64,000 nucleotides of DNA, taken from positions 1-64,000 of the forward strand of contig SEMN01001323.1 in assembly GCA_005408345.1 (NCBI GenBank), written 5' to 3'. The stretch comes from Macquaria australasica (Eukaryota; Chordata; Actinopteri; Centrarchiformes; Percichthyidae). Position numbers and translations under genes: made by a program. Position 1 is the stretch's first letter. Every line of letters begins with the position of its first letter. This document shows, piece after piece, positions 43,796 through 52,150 of this stretch. Below the pieces are notes generated by a model. The model made no database searches, was not told the origin of the DNA, and saw nothing but the letters and a program-made list of their open reading frames with translations.

Positions 43796-44994
43796 ACAAA
43801 ATGTGCCTTCAATAAAAAAAAAAAAATAAAAAAGGTAGGTGAAGGTGGGGACCTGGGCGTGCCGACCCTTGGCATCACATATTTAAGTATCTAGGTATAT
43901 TTACACATTTGGGTTTTTTTCCCATACATTTACTAAAAATAAAGTTACATTGAGGAAAACATTTGTTTCTCATTTCTTCATTAGTTCTGTGGGTCCTGTG
44001 GTATAATGAAACCTTAGTTTTCTGATTTAATTTTACACTGTTTTATCAAATTACATGTAAAAAAACGTACTCTTCTTCTGTTCTATGCCTTAAAGGTCCA
44101 TAGTCAGCCCTATAAATGTTGTGAAGGTTCTGCAGGGTTTTATCAGGATAGCATTGGTATTATTTTCCAACACAAGCATTGTTGTACTTAGATAAAGGAG
44201 TTATATGTTACATCATTGCATATAACGGTAGGTGTGTGCTACTGTTTGTGCACTATGTTTCCATGTAGCTAGCTACATAATGTAGTAATTGAATTGTATT
44301 TCTTTGCAGCAGATGTTTTCTACTTCACTGGGCCTTCTGGTACAGTTTCCACAAGTGCACCTAATAAGGAAATTAAAAAATATAACGTTAACATTACAGT
44401 CAACGGACATACCGTGATGTAGAGAAATTACACAGTTATAACGTTACATATAAATTATAAGATAGCTACAATAACAAACAATAAAAAATGACCACTGTTA
44501 AATGTCTTGCACCAGTCTTGTTTGCAAAGGTGATTCGGGTTGATCGGTTTTTTCTGCATTACATTTTGTTTCAGGGTCAGACTTGTGCTTTAACAGGTAT
44601 GGCTGACCCAACACCACTGTTGCTGTAGCTATAGTGGTGTTTTTGTCTATTCAGGAAGCCTCTGGAGCCGAAATCTGGTTATGGTAAGGGACAAGGGACA
44701 TTTCTGGAATACGCTTTAAGTGGTTAGCCATCACAACAGAGTGGGCTTTTAGGGAGGGGGCATTAAAGAGACATGAGCCAAAACAGCCCGTTTCAGTCTG
44801 AGTGAGCCTGAGATGCTGCACACACACAGCCTGTACAGCTGTAACTAGGTGCTTTTTGACCATAAAAACATGCAAATGTTTGAAAATACTAAATGAAAAT
44901 ATTAAACTGGGAAATAATGCAGCCTCTTTAAAAATAAGATCAGCTAACAATATAAAAAGGTATTGGAAACTATCATAAACTGTATAAATATAAC
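43796..44994. other. Unassigned stretch
   Basis: AT-rich DNA without recognisable features. A short ORF at 44651-44950 (minus) shows nothing known. Confidence 0.4.
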
Positions 44995-45230
44995 TGTATA
45001 ATATAATTATATGCTGACGACGTTATGCTGTACTTATCAGACATGAAATCATCACTTTTTCAAGTCAATCAAGTTATAATTTATTACAGCAGACTTCCGG
45101 GATATAAGGTAAATTGGGGAAAATCAGAAATACAGGCTATTGCAATCTCTGCAATGTCAATTGTACTAAAATACAAAATAAAAATAAAATTGAAGCAAAA
45201 TTAAATAACTTATTTTAGGATTGAAGGTAA
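44995..45230 (+). pseudogene. L1-clade LINE fragment (YADD region)
   Basis: The frame reads YADDVMLYLSDMKSSLFQVN, then LPGYKVNWGKSEIQAIAIS, the motif C region of L1-type reverse transcriptases. It ends in an A/T-rich patch. It may be part of the same element as 41140-41645, separated by later insertions, but this cannot be shown here. Confidence 0.6.
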
Positions 45231-45410
45231 TATAACGTGCTGGGCATCACTGCCTGTCACACCTCCTCCGGTGCCCATGGATCAGCTGTGGGGTCATCAG
45301 CCAGGAACCACCAATCCTCAACGTTTCGCTCCTTTAATCCTGGAACGTCTCCTGGTGGCGGAGCAGTGACAGGGACGTCTCCCTGTCACCCCCTGCAGCT
45401 GGTGTCTGGG

Positions 45411-45917
45411 TTAGAAGTTCTTTTCCCAATGCTTGTCCTTCCTCCTCAGCCATAGCCAAAAGCTGCCCTTCTCTGCTTCCTCTGCCAGTTCTTTTATTGC
45501 CTTTTTGAGTTTTCTTCCCGTCACTCCTGCATCCCTGAGCAGAAGTGTGGTTGACAGCCCCACGAAGCCTCGGTATCCAACATCCACTGGGTAGATGGCG
45601 GCCTTCGTGCACTCAACCACCAGTTTGGAGTACTTGGCCTTCTTACGTTCAAAGGCGGCCTCTATCCCCTCCTCGGATGGTACTGTCAGCTCGATGAGGA
45701 GTACAGCTTTTGCCTTGGCAGACCACACCACTATGTCTGGACAGAGAGACGTGGTGGTAACTTCGCTGGGAAACTGGAGCTGCTTGCCGAAATTGACTCT
45801 CATATACCACTCCTGATCGGAGGAAAAGAGCCTTGGTGTTTCTCTTGGCCTGGTGCTTCTTCTTCCTCTGCCCTCTCTGACAAAGTGGATGTGGGGTTCT
45901 GCCGGTGGTGGACTTCC
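45411..45917 (-). pseudogene. PD-(D/E)XK-like nuclease-domain protein fragment
   Basis: A 169-codon minus-strand frame: RRSTRPRETPRLFSSDQEW, NFGKQLQFPSEVTTTSLCPD, IVVWSAKAKAVLLIELTVP, SEEGIEAAFERKKAKYSKL, YPVDVGYRGFVGLSTTLLL, and IKELAEEAEKGSFWLWLRRK. The PD...E-L-T-V core followed by a helix with R-K-K looks like a PD-(D/E)XK nuclease fold with a displaced lysine. I recall similar domains in fish as the C-terminal part of retroelement-linked ORFs. The N-terminal side is cut at 45917 by the LTR element. Downstream, a DWWFLADDPTADPW-like frame near 45310-45270 suggests a frameshift shortly before the native end. Function is inference. Confidence 0.5.
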
Positions 45918-46263
45918 TGTCATGATCCACCATGGACTCTGTGTATTTTGGTCTTGTTTCCTGTTTTATTTTGTAATCCTTGGTCTTGTGTTCTTGTGCT
46001 ATTTACTTCCTGTCATTGTTTGTTTCCCGCCAGTTTGATTAGGTTCACCTGTGTCTTGTTTCTCACCTGTCACCTGAGTTTCAGCTTCCCTGGTTCCTCG
46101 AGTTCCTCGTGTCTTTCTTGCCTGCGCTGTTTTGCCTTCGTTTCTGTCCAGTGGATCTACTTGTAAGTTAATTTTGTGTTAAATAAATCATTGAACTGCT
46201 TCAGCCTCCCTGCCTGTCTGCACTTGGGTCCTCTCCCTGCTGCCTGTACGGCAAACCGTGACA
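45918..46263 (+). repeat. Left LTR of the small LTR element
   Basis: Complete LTR with TG..CA termini. It contains ggttcacctgtgtcttgttt, a polyadenylation-like aaataaatcattgaactgc, and gtctgcacttgggtcctctc before the end. The sequence immediately following (gaatgaaccgaccac) does not look like a plain tRNA 3'-end complement. Confidence 0.75.
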
Positions 46264-46265
46264 GA

Positions 46266-47261
46266 ATGAACCGACCACAAATGGACCCAGCAGACAGTTG
46301 GTCAGATGAGTCTCAAGACCTGATTAGAGACCTCTTGACCCTCCAAACCTTTTGGAGGAGGACACCTAACACAGCATACAGAGAGGCGGTTATGTCTGTG
46401 GGATGCCGGAAGCTTTCCACTCAGCCTGGGATGAAAAGATTAATTCCTGCGTGGATCACAGATTTCTTCGACACCCCGGACCAGACACCTTCACCTCAGC
46501 TGCCCAGCGCCCCAGAGTCTCAGCTGCCCAGCACTACAGATCAACCTACAACTGATCCTGTTTCTCAGTTGGCGGTTCAGCCGACTCCTGTTCCTGGTTT
46601 CCTATCGACGGCCCGGCCAACTCCTGCTCCTCGTTCCCAGTTGGCGGTCTGGCCGACACCAGTTCCTGCTGAACTGCAGCAATCGTCCCCAGTCCCTGAC
46701 CTGCAGCCCCGTTGCCAGCCTCCTGCCCGTCCTCCAGAGCGGCTCCTTTGTCGTTGCCGGCCTCCTGCCCATCCTCCAGAGCGGCTCCTTCGTCATTGCT
46801 GGCCTCCTGCCCATCCTCCAGAGCGGCTCCTTCGTCATTGCCAGCATCCTGTCCATCCTCCAGAGTGGCTCCTCCCACATAGCCGGCCTCCTAAGCGGCT
46901 CCTTTGTTGCCGGCCTGGTCGTCCTCCAGAGAGGCTCCTCCTTCGTCGCTGGCCTTCAGAGCAGCTCCTTCATCGTTGCCGGCCTCCTGGTCATCCTCCC
47001 GAGCAGCTCCCCACATCTGGTCACCCTCCTGGCCCTCCTCCCGAGCGGTTCCCCGTGTCTGGTCGCCCTCCAGGCTGTCTGCCTAAAGGTTCTTGTTTGG
47101 CCTCTGCCCTGCCTCCTGGCCATCTGCCTGAAGGGCTTGTTGGCCACCGTCTAGCCCTGGATCTGTTTTTTTCCTGGGTCCCTCCTCCGACACCCCCTCC
47201 GCCCACCCGGGTTGGTGTTTGTGTGGGCCGTCTGGGATCCGTCCCTTGTGTACTGTCATGA
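46266..47261 (+). CDS. Proline-rich ORF of the small LTR element
   Basis: 331 codons from ATG at 46266, three bases after the LTR, to a stop at 47261 inside the right LTR. The first ~75 residues are ordinary: MNRPQMDPADSWSDESQDLI, LLTLQTFWRRTPNTAYREAV. The MDPAD start recalls Gag openings of fish Gypsy elements. Residues ~80-145 are P/Q/S/T-rich. From ~150 a 14-residue repeat (PPAHPPERLLRHCW and variants; 42-base unit) runs several times around 46700-46880 and then decays into R-P-P-E-R-L-L-rich sequence. No zinc knuckle or enzyme motif is present. The upstream in-frame ATG at 46176 lies in the LTR and is less likely to be used. The ORF is unbroken, but expression is unknown, and the opposite strand is also open over the repeats. 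Confidence 0.55.
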   Translation: MNRPQMDPADSWSDESQDLIRDLLTLQTFWRRTPNTAYREAVMSVGCRKLSTQPGMKRLIPAWITDFFDTPDQTPSPQLPSAPESQLPSTTDQPTTDPVSQLAVQPTPVPGFLSTARPTPAPRSQLAVWPTPVPAELQQSSPVPDLQPRCQPPARPPERLLCRCRPPAHPPERLLRHCWPPAHPPERLLRHCQHPVHPPEWLLPHSRPPKRLLCCRPGRPPERLLLRRWPSEQLLHRCRPPGHPPEQLPTSGHPPGPPPERFPVSGRPPGCLPKGSCLASALPPGHLPEGLVGHRLALDLFFSWVPPPTPPPPTRVGVCVGRLGSVPCVLS

Positions 47262-47351
47262 TCCACCATGGACTCTGTGTATTTTGGTCTTGTTTCCTGT
47301 TTTATTTTGTAATCCCTGGTCTTGCGTTCTTATGCTATTTACTTCCCGTCA
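47254..47351 (+). repeat. Truncated right LTR
   Basis: Repeats tgtcatgatccaccatggac through cttatgctatttacttccc of the left LTR, then similarity ends at catcc. The loss of ~250 bases of LTR removes the 3' terminus and any target-site duplication. Confidence 0.75.
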
Positions 47352-47751
47352 TCCATCATTCCATCATACAGCATTTTTATTTCTACTGAAAATTAGATTT
47401 GATTTCAGGGTCTGTGGCGAGGGGTGCTTCATCATGTCAGGGGCGTGTAGGAATGGGCCCTCTGCAGATGTCAAGATCAACCACTGGATGCAGTGAGTCG
47501 TGACAAAGGGTGCATGCAATCTGGTTCCGCAGCACATGAGGCACTCTCACAAATTATGCTTAACAGATGCTGGCTGAATGTTGATAAGTTTCTAACCTTT
47601 TGGTATGACTAAACACCATTCTCTTATCTACAAAAGTATATCTGTTTTTAGAATTTATAAGGGGTGAACAACAGGCATATGTCCAATGAAGTTATATTGT
47701 TTTATCATTCTTGAATTTTACAGGTCAACTTAAGATCTAAAGTCCTTTCAA
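47352..47751. other. Unassigned stretch between LTR element and transposase exons
   Basis: No feature recognised. It may include introns of transposase copy 2. Confidence 0.4.
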
Positions 47752-50130
47752 ATCCATGTTCTAATGTATGCTAGCAAGCGGTTTGCCTTCTCTCCTCCAG
47801 TGTATGAAGCAAGGACCCTTCTCGCTGCACTGGACTACACAACCACCAGCCAGTGCATGTCAACCAGAAAGGCAAAGTTTCATAAGTCATACTTAAGGCA
47901 TCGTTTGGTTGCCTGAGGAATTCTGAGAAGTCAACAACTTCACTTCAGAATGATGCCACCACTGAGGTGGGGGTGCCTTTGTGGAATCTCTCACCACATT
48001 GATATAAAACCACACATTATGTTGTGACTGTCAACTAATGTTAAACTTGTTGTCTTTCAGACAAGAGAATCTACAGCAAGAAGTCCAAACGTTACCGTGT
48101 CCACACAGTGAAGATTGCCAAGGACTACAGCTACATCCCTCTGCTACAGCGTAACATCTTGGGGAGATGTTTGAACTCTGCAGGGCAACTCCTAAGGCTG
48201 AGAATTCTGATGCTGGACAACCCACGGGCTCTTGGTCTTCTTCCTGGAGTTGTTCCCCCACCAATGGCTGAACTGGCCCAGGCACAAGTTACATAAAGAT
48301 TTAGATAGCTAACATTTGTTATTGATATCCGCAAATTATTGTTGTTAAACACTGTTTTTATAATGTTAGTATTGTCAAGTCAAGTGCATCTTTTTTAGTA
48401 GTTTAGTAGTGCTTTAAAAGTAATGAGTAAAACTGTAAAATCCATCCTGAAGCTAACTGGAAGCCAGTGCAAAGAGGCTAAAATGGGGGTTATGCGATCT
48501 CTTTTGTTTGTTCCAGTTAAAAGTCTAGCTGCAGCATTTTGGATCATCTGAAGGTGTGAGAGTGCATTACTGTTTAGACAGGTGAAGAGTGAATTACAGT
48601 AGTCAAATCTTGAAAAAATAAATGCATGAATAACTTTCTCCAAGTCAGACAATGTTAGAAATGATCTGATTTTCGAAACAATTCGAAGTTGATAGAAACA
48701 GGACTGAACTACATTCTTGACATGCTGATCAAAAGTTAAATTGGAGTCAAAGATAACTCCTAGATTTCTGGCATTAGGCTTAACAGAAGGTGCTAGGTTG
48801 ACAAATGTGTTTCAGAAGTCTGATGTGTCTAATGGTCCAACTAGGATTATTTCTCATTTTTCTTCATTGAGTTGGAGGAAGTTATTAGACATCCAGCATT
48901 TGATATCCTTTAGACAGCACTTTAAAGAGGTCAGACTGCTGGGGGATCCTGGTTTTACTGATACATAGAGTTGTGTGTCATCGGCATAGAAATTAAGAGA
49001 TTGTATGATTTTGTATTAATCTGCCAAGTGGAAGCATGTAAATACAGAACAGAAGAGGACCTAGGACAGAGCCTTGAGGTACCACATAGGTCATGGTGGC
49101 TGTAGATGATGTGAAGTTGCCAAGAGTGACTGTAAACTGTCTGTTTGGGAGATATGAGTTGAACCATTTAAGAGCAGTTACTGTAACTCCTACAATGTAT
49201 TTTAAATGGCAGATTAAAGTACTGTGGTCTATTGTGTCAAAAGCAGAGCAGAGGTCCAGAAGAATCAGGGCAGACCCTTCACCAGCATCTGCAGCAAGGA
49301 GGAGATCATTGGTCACCCTGAGTAGAGCAGTCTCAGTGCTGTGTTTTGGGAATTTTTCAAAAATATCGTATTGGCTCATGTGGGCAGTTAATTGTTTGTG
49401 TACAATTTTTTTCTAAGATCTTAGAAAAGGGAGTTTGGCAATTGGTCTATAGCTGTTCATTACATTAAGATCTAAATTTTTTTTTTTTTTTTTGGAGAGG
49501 AGGTTCCACAAGAGCATGCTTCAAAAAAGATGGCACATAACCCGTTGTTAGTGAACTGTTGATGATGGAAAGCACAATTGAAGAGATATGAGGTAAGACC
49601 TCTTTGAAGAGTCTGGATGGGATTGTATCTAGATGACATGAAGAGCAGTTCAGTTGACAGACAGTATCCAACAGTGCTTGGAGAGCTATTAAATTAAAAG
49701 AGGTGAGTGGGACTGTAGGTGTGTGGGTAATATTAAAGTTGTTTTAAACTTTAGCAGTAAAGAATGTTGCAAACTTCTCACATGCTTCTGATGAATGATC
49801 AGGGAAAGAGTTATTTTTAGGACAAGCAACAACAAGGTCAATAGTTCTGAACAATATTCTGGGATTGTGGTGGCTTTCAGCAATGAAATTGGAGAAATAT
49901 GTGTTTCTAGCAGTTTTGATGGCAGAGTTGTAATTGGACATTAGATTTTTCAGCTGAGCAAGATCGACCCAGAGTCTGCTGTTTCCACTTACGTGCCATT
50001 GCCCTGCATTCCCTTTTTATTTTCCGAGTATGATCATTTAACCAGGGAGTGTCAATTGGACCAGTTTTTCTTTTGTGTTTTAAGGGAGCAATTTTGTTAA
50101 GAATGCCCAACCATAGTGAATTGATCTGAT

Positions 50131-50766
50131 CTACCAATATCTCAGGGGAATTTTCAAGTTTTTGCATGATTGGTCGAATTCCCTAATAAACATGCCTGAA
50201 GTTGAGGAATTAATGACGCGTCTCTTTAAGCAATTGACTGGGGCATTAAAGGGATGATCAGCAGAAAGGTTGAAAGTAATGGCAAGATAATCTGAGACAA
50301 AGAGCTCTGTAGTTGAAAGATTGTCCAGGGTAAGTCCATAGGATAGGATGAGGTCAAGAGTATGGGCCCGGTTGCGAGTAGGGCCAGTAACGGATTGTGT
50401 TAAGCCAAATGAATCACATATATTTTTAAAATCTAGGGCCAACGGATCATCTATACAACAACCATGAACATTAAAATCCCCCATAATAACAATTCTTTCA
50501 TATCTGGACATCATAAATGATAAGAACTCTGAAAATTCAGAGATGAAGTTAGATTTATGTTGAGGGGGGCGGTAGAGTACTGCACAGACAATTGGGTGCT
50601 GTATGTTGTTAATGGAGAATAGTATTTGTTCAAATGAGGTAAATTCACCAAATGAGATGGGAGAGCAGTTAAAATCCTTACCATGTATTACAGCTACACC
50701 ACCTCCTTGGCCCAAGAGCCTAAGTTTAGATAGGTGGGAGTAGTTAGGGGGGGATGCTTCAATCAA
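50131..50766 (-). pseudogene. L2 ORF2 endonuclease domain with altered catalytic His
   Basis: Frame shows GQGGGVAVIHGKDF, VCAVLYRPPQHKSNFISEF, RIVIMGDFNVHG (the G-D-F-N block), VTGPTRNRAHTLDLILSYGL and LFVSDYLAITFNL. The last block is normally S-D-H, so the catalytic His is replaced by Tyr. The D-L-I (Asp) is retained. The ATG given by the frame starts inside the domain, and the N-terminal metal-binding Glu region (TETWLN-like) is just upstream in another frame near 50790. Confidence 0.7.
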
Positions 50767-50903
50767 GGAGGTGGCGTCATTACATTTTAACCATGTCTCA
50801 GCATGAGAAAATTTAGATTATATGAGGAAATACAATCATGACAGATAAATGACTTATTATTGAGAGATCTGACATTGAAGAGACCAAACTTAACAGATAC
50901 AAT

Positions 50904-51550
50904 TTAATTGGATGCACCACAAACCATAGTGGGTAGTGGGTGAATTGAGTGTAAAGCTTTAAAATCTACCTGCCACTTATTTGCAGATTTGTCAATAGAC
51001 CATGCATGTCTGTGTGAAATGCAGACAGGGATGGGAATAGCAGCAGTCTGAACATTCCACAAAGGGGAGGTAGTTACAGGAATAGCTGAGACTGTATGGG
51101 GACTATCATGCAGGTAGGGGGAGCTAGAGGGGGACACTGAATGAGTACAGGTAGAGCACAGGAGGGTACTTTCAGATGGACTCACTGCAAAACGTGGGGG
51201 GGGGGAGTGGGCCGGAAACAATTACCTGCTTACCGGTGTTCAGTAGGTTGTCCACGAGGTGCACAAAGTCCTGTTTATGCAGCTCCGACTGTTGGTTTTT
51301 GAAGTTATTAATGCCAACGTGAAGAACGACTGCAGAGGCAGAGTTATGTTCTTCACATAACTCACATAACGGTGAGTGTAACTCTGACATTACATATAGC
51401 GGTGAGTGTAATGTCCTTTACGCATGCACCTGAATAGCAGAAGGTTCGGCCACCACGCACTGCTACGTGCCGGACCATGGAGGTACCGACCACAAGCATC
51501 AAGGATGGGCGCTGTGCCTGGGTGTGTGGGCTGACCACGTGGTGGACCAT
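50904..51550 (-). pseudogene. L2 ORF1 SGNH-hydrolase-like (esterase) domain
   Basis: In two frames: RPSLMLVVGTSMVRHVAVRG (block I, normally G-D-S) followed by CVKDI, then ELHSPLCELCEEHNSASAVV and LHVGINNFKNQQSEL (block III, G-x-N), DFVHLVDNLLNTGKQVIVSG and PLPPP. A later frame continues KWQVDFKALHSIHP, corresponding to the H-P end of the domain in degraded form. L2/CR1 elements of fish carry such an esterase domain in ORF1. Ser is retained in G-T-S. Confidence 0.6.
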
Positions 51551-51560
51551 GTCCAGCCTT

Positions 51561-52006
51561 GTTTTTTTCCCTTGGCCTGTTTTTGGGACCTGCCTTTGTT
51601 TGTGGCTACCACAGTTATTATGCGAGACCTGACTTTTATTTGACTACTGGCTTTTATTTGAGAAAATATGGTCATTGTTTATCCGTTGTTAATAATTTGA
51701 TTGATCAAATAGCAGGGATGCAAATAACGGTCCCTCATGCCCATGGAGGATGTGCATGGTTGTGTAATTACATAGGATAGGAGTTAATTTTGATTTTGTT
51801 CTAATCTCCAATGTTGCTGTTTTTTAGTTGGCAAGTCCAAAAGGGCAGGCCCTGGTGAGGCAAAAGAGGCCCTGGACAGCACCAAAGTTGATGCTATAAT
51901 TAGTAAGTATGTTACTTAGTGTATGTCTTGTTGTTCTTGTGTTGATGTCCCCAGCTAAGGTGCCTCTGTATTGGCAATAATGTATCAATAGATTATGTAT
52001 CATGAC
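51561..52006. other. Unassigned stretch with one exon-like block
   Basis: 51828-51902 is preceded by a pyrimidine-rich gttgctgttttttag and followed by gtaagt. It encodes GKSKRAGPGEAKEALDSTKV then DAII without a stop. No other exon or similarity is recognised, so this is a candidate only. Confidence 0.4.
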
Positions 52007-52150
52007 CAGTGTTGGGCAAGTTACTTTCAAAATTTAATATATTGTATATTACTAGTTACTTTCATTTGAAAATAACTTACTTTACAATATTATTGTCTGT
52101 CTAGAGTAATGTGTTACTGATTACACTACTTTTGCATTACTTTCACCAAA
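52007..52150. repeat. Terminal region of a hAT-like non-autonomous element, possible
   Basis: Begins cagtgttgggcaagttactt and continues with repeated tactagttact and acttactttac motifs, a composition seen at the ends of a common fish DNA element starting CAGTGTTGGG. No opposite terminus was found downstream. Confidence 0.35.

Larger units (their letters stand above)
45918..47351 (+). mobile_element. Small LTR retroelement (TRIM/LARD-like) with a proline-rich ORF
   Basis: The left LTR is 45918-46263 (346 bp), starting tgtcatgatccacc and ending accgtgaca, giving TGTCA/TGACA ends. The right LTR is 47254-47351 and repeats the first ~98 bases of the left LTR with about five changes, then is cut off. 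The internal region is 990 bp and holds one ORF with no protease, reverse transcriptase or integrase. It is inserted into the PD-(D/E)XK ORF. Mobility in trans, using enzymes of a related Gypsy element, is inference. Confidence 0.75.
41648..48296 (+). pseudogene. Spliced DDE-like transposase remnant, copy 2 (interrupted)
   Basis: Exon-like blocks in order: SVGTETTSSYPDFLLSSTPV, RGPGFRPSKRPRLEVEEEEE (41680-41830); STYGDPKYILFESCHRDL, RQWQSQPFVGTL, QISAATYFTGASFFQLEK (41985-42230); and a degenerate RSVGGDM-ADSPGK (42450). These are followed by SYHMEKEGLKECLGLLESNG, LAVEYIVTDRHPQIQRFLRE (42835-42955), a solo LTR insertion, then DKVAQNKDCEVFKKWLRSIK and KHVYWNATSSTQGL (43555-43665), with PKKWFQPG ending at a GT. 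After 4 kb of foreign DNA come YASKRFAFSPPVYEARTLLA (47770-47830) and KIAKDYSYIPLLQRNILGR, SAGQLLRLRILMLDNPRALG (48105-48250), ending QAQVT. The same T-D-R-x...SI-x-H-x-x-W logic as copy 1 shows common ancestry, but the two are different subfamilies. The D-x-W-H segment is lost at the LTR. Confidence 0.6.
48380..51560 (-). mobile_element. Long degenerate L2 LINE (copy C)
   Basis: Read on the minus strand from 51560 it shows, in order, an SGNH-esterase ORF1, an AP-type endonuclease, a linker (PWLNDHTRKIKRECRAMARK at ~50020), and RT pieces. The RT pieces include ALILLDLCSAFDTIDHSTLI (motif A, ~49270) and YVVPQGSVLGPLLFCIYM (motif B, ~49080). They continue with FYADDTQLY at 48960-48990, SRFDYCNSLFTCLNSNAL, QMIQNAAARLLTGTNKRDRI and LASLHWLPVSFRMDF to 48400. 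Motifs are spread over at least six frames. No 3' terminal repeat is recognised at 48380. This is the only L2 here that still spans ORF1 to the RT tail. Confidence 0.75.

Noticed and set aside
46546..46880. Acidic repeat protein (EDGQEAGNDEGAAL repeats) on the minus strand
   Set aside because: It is the antisense shadow of the 42-base tandem repeats in the LTR-element ORF. The plus frame begins right after the LTR and is the better candidate.
46700..46880. Regular repeats considered as a CRISPR array
   Set aside because: They are contiguous 42-base tandem units without spacers, inside a eukaryotic LTR element.
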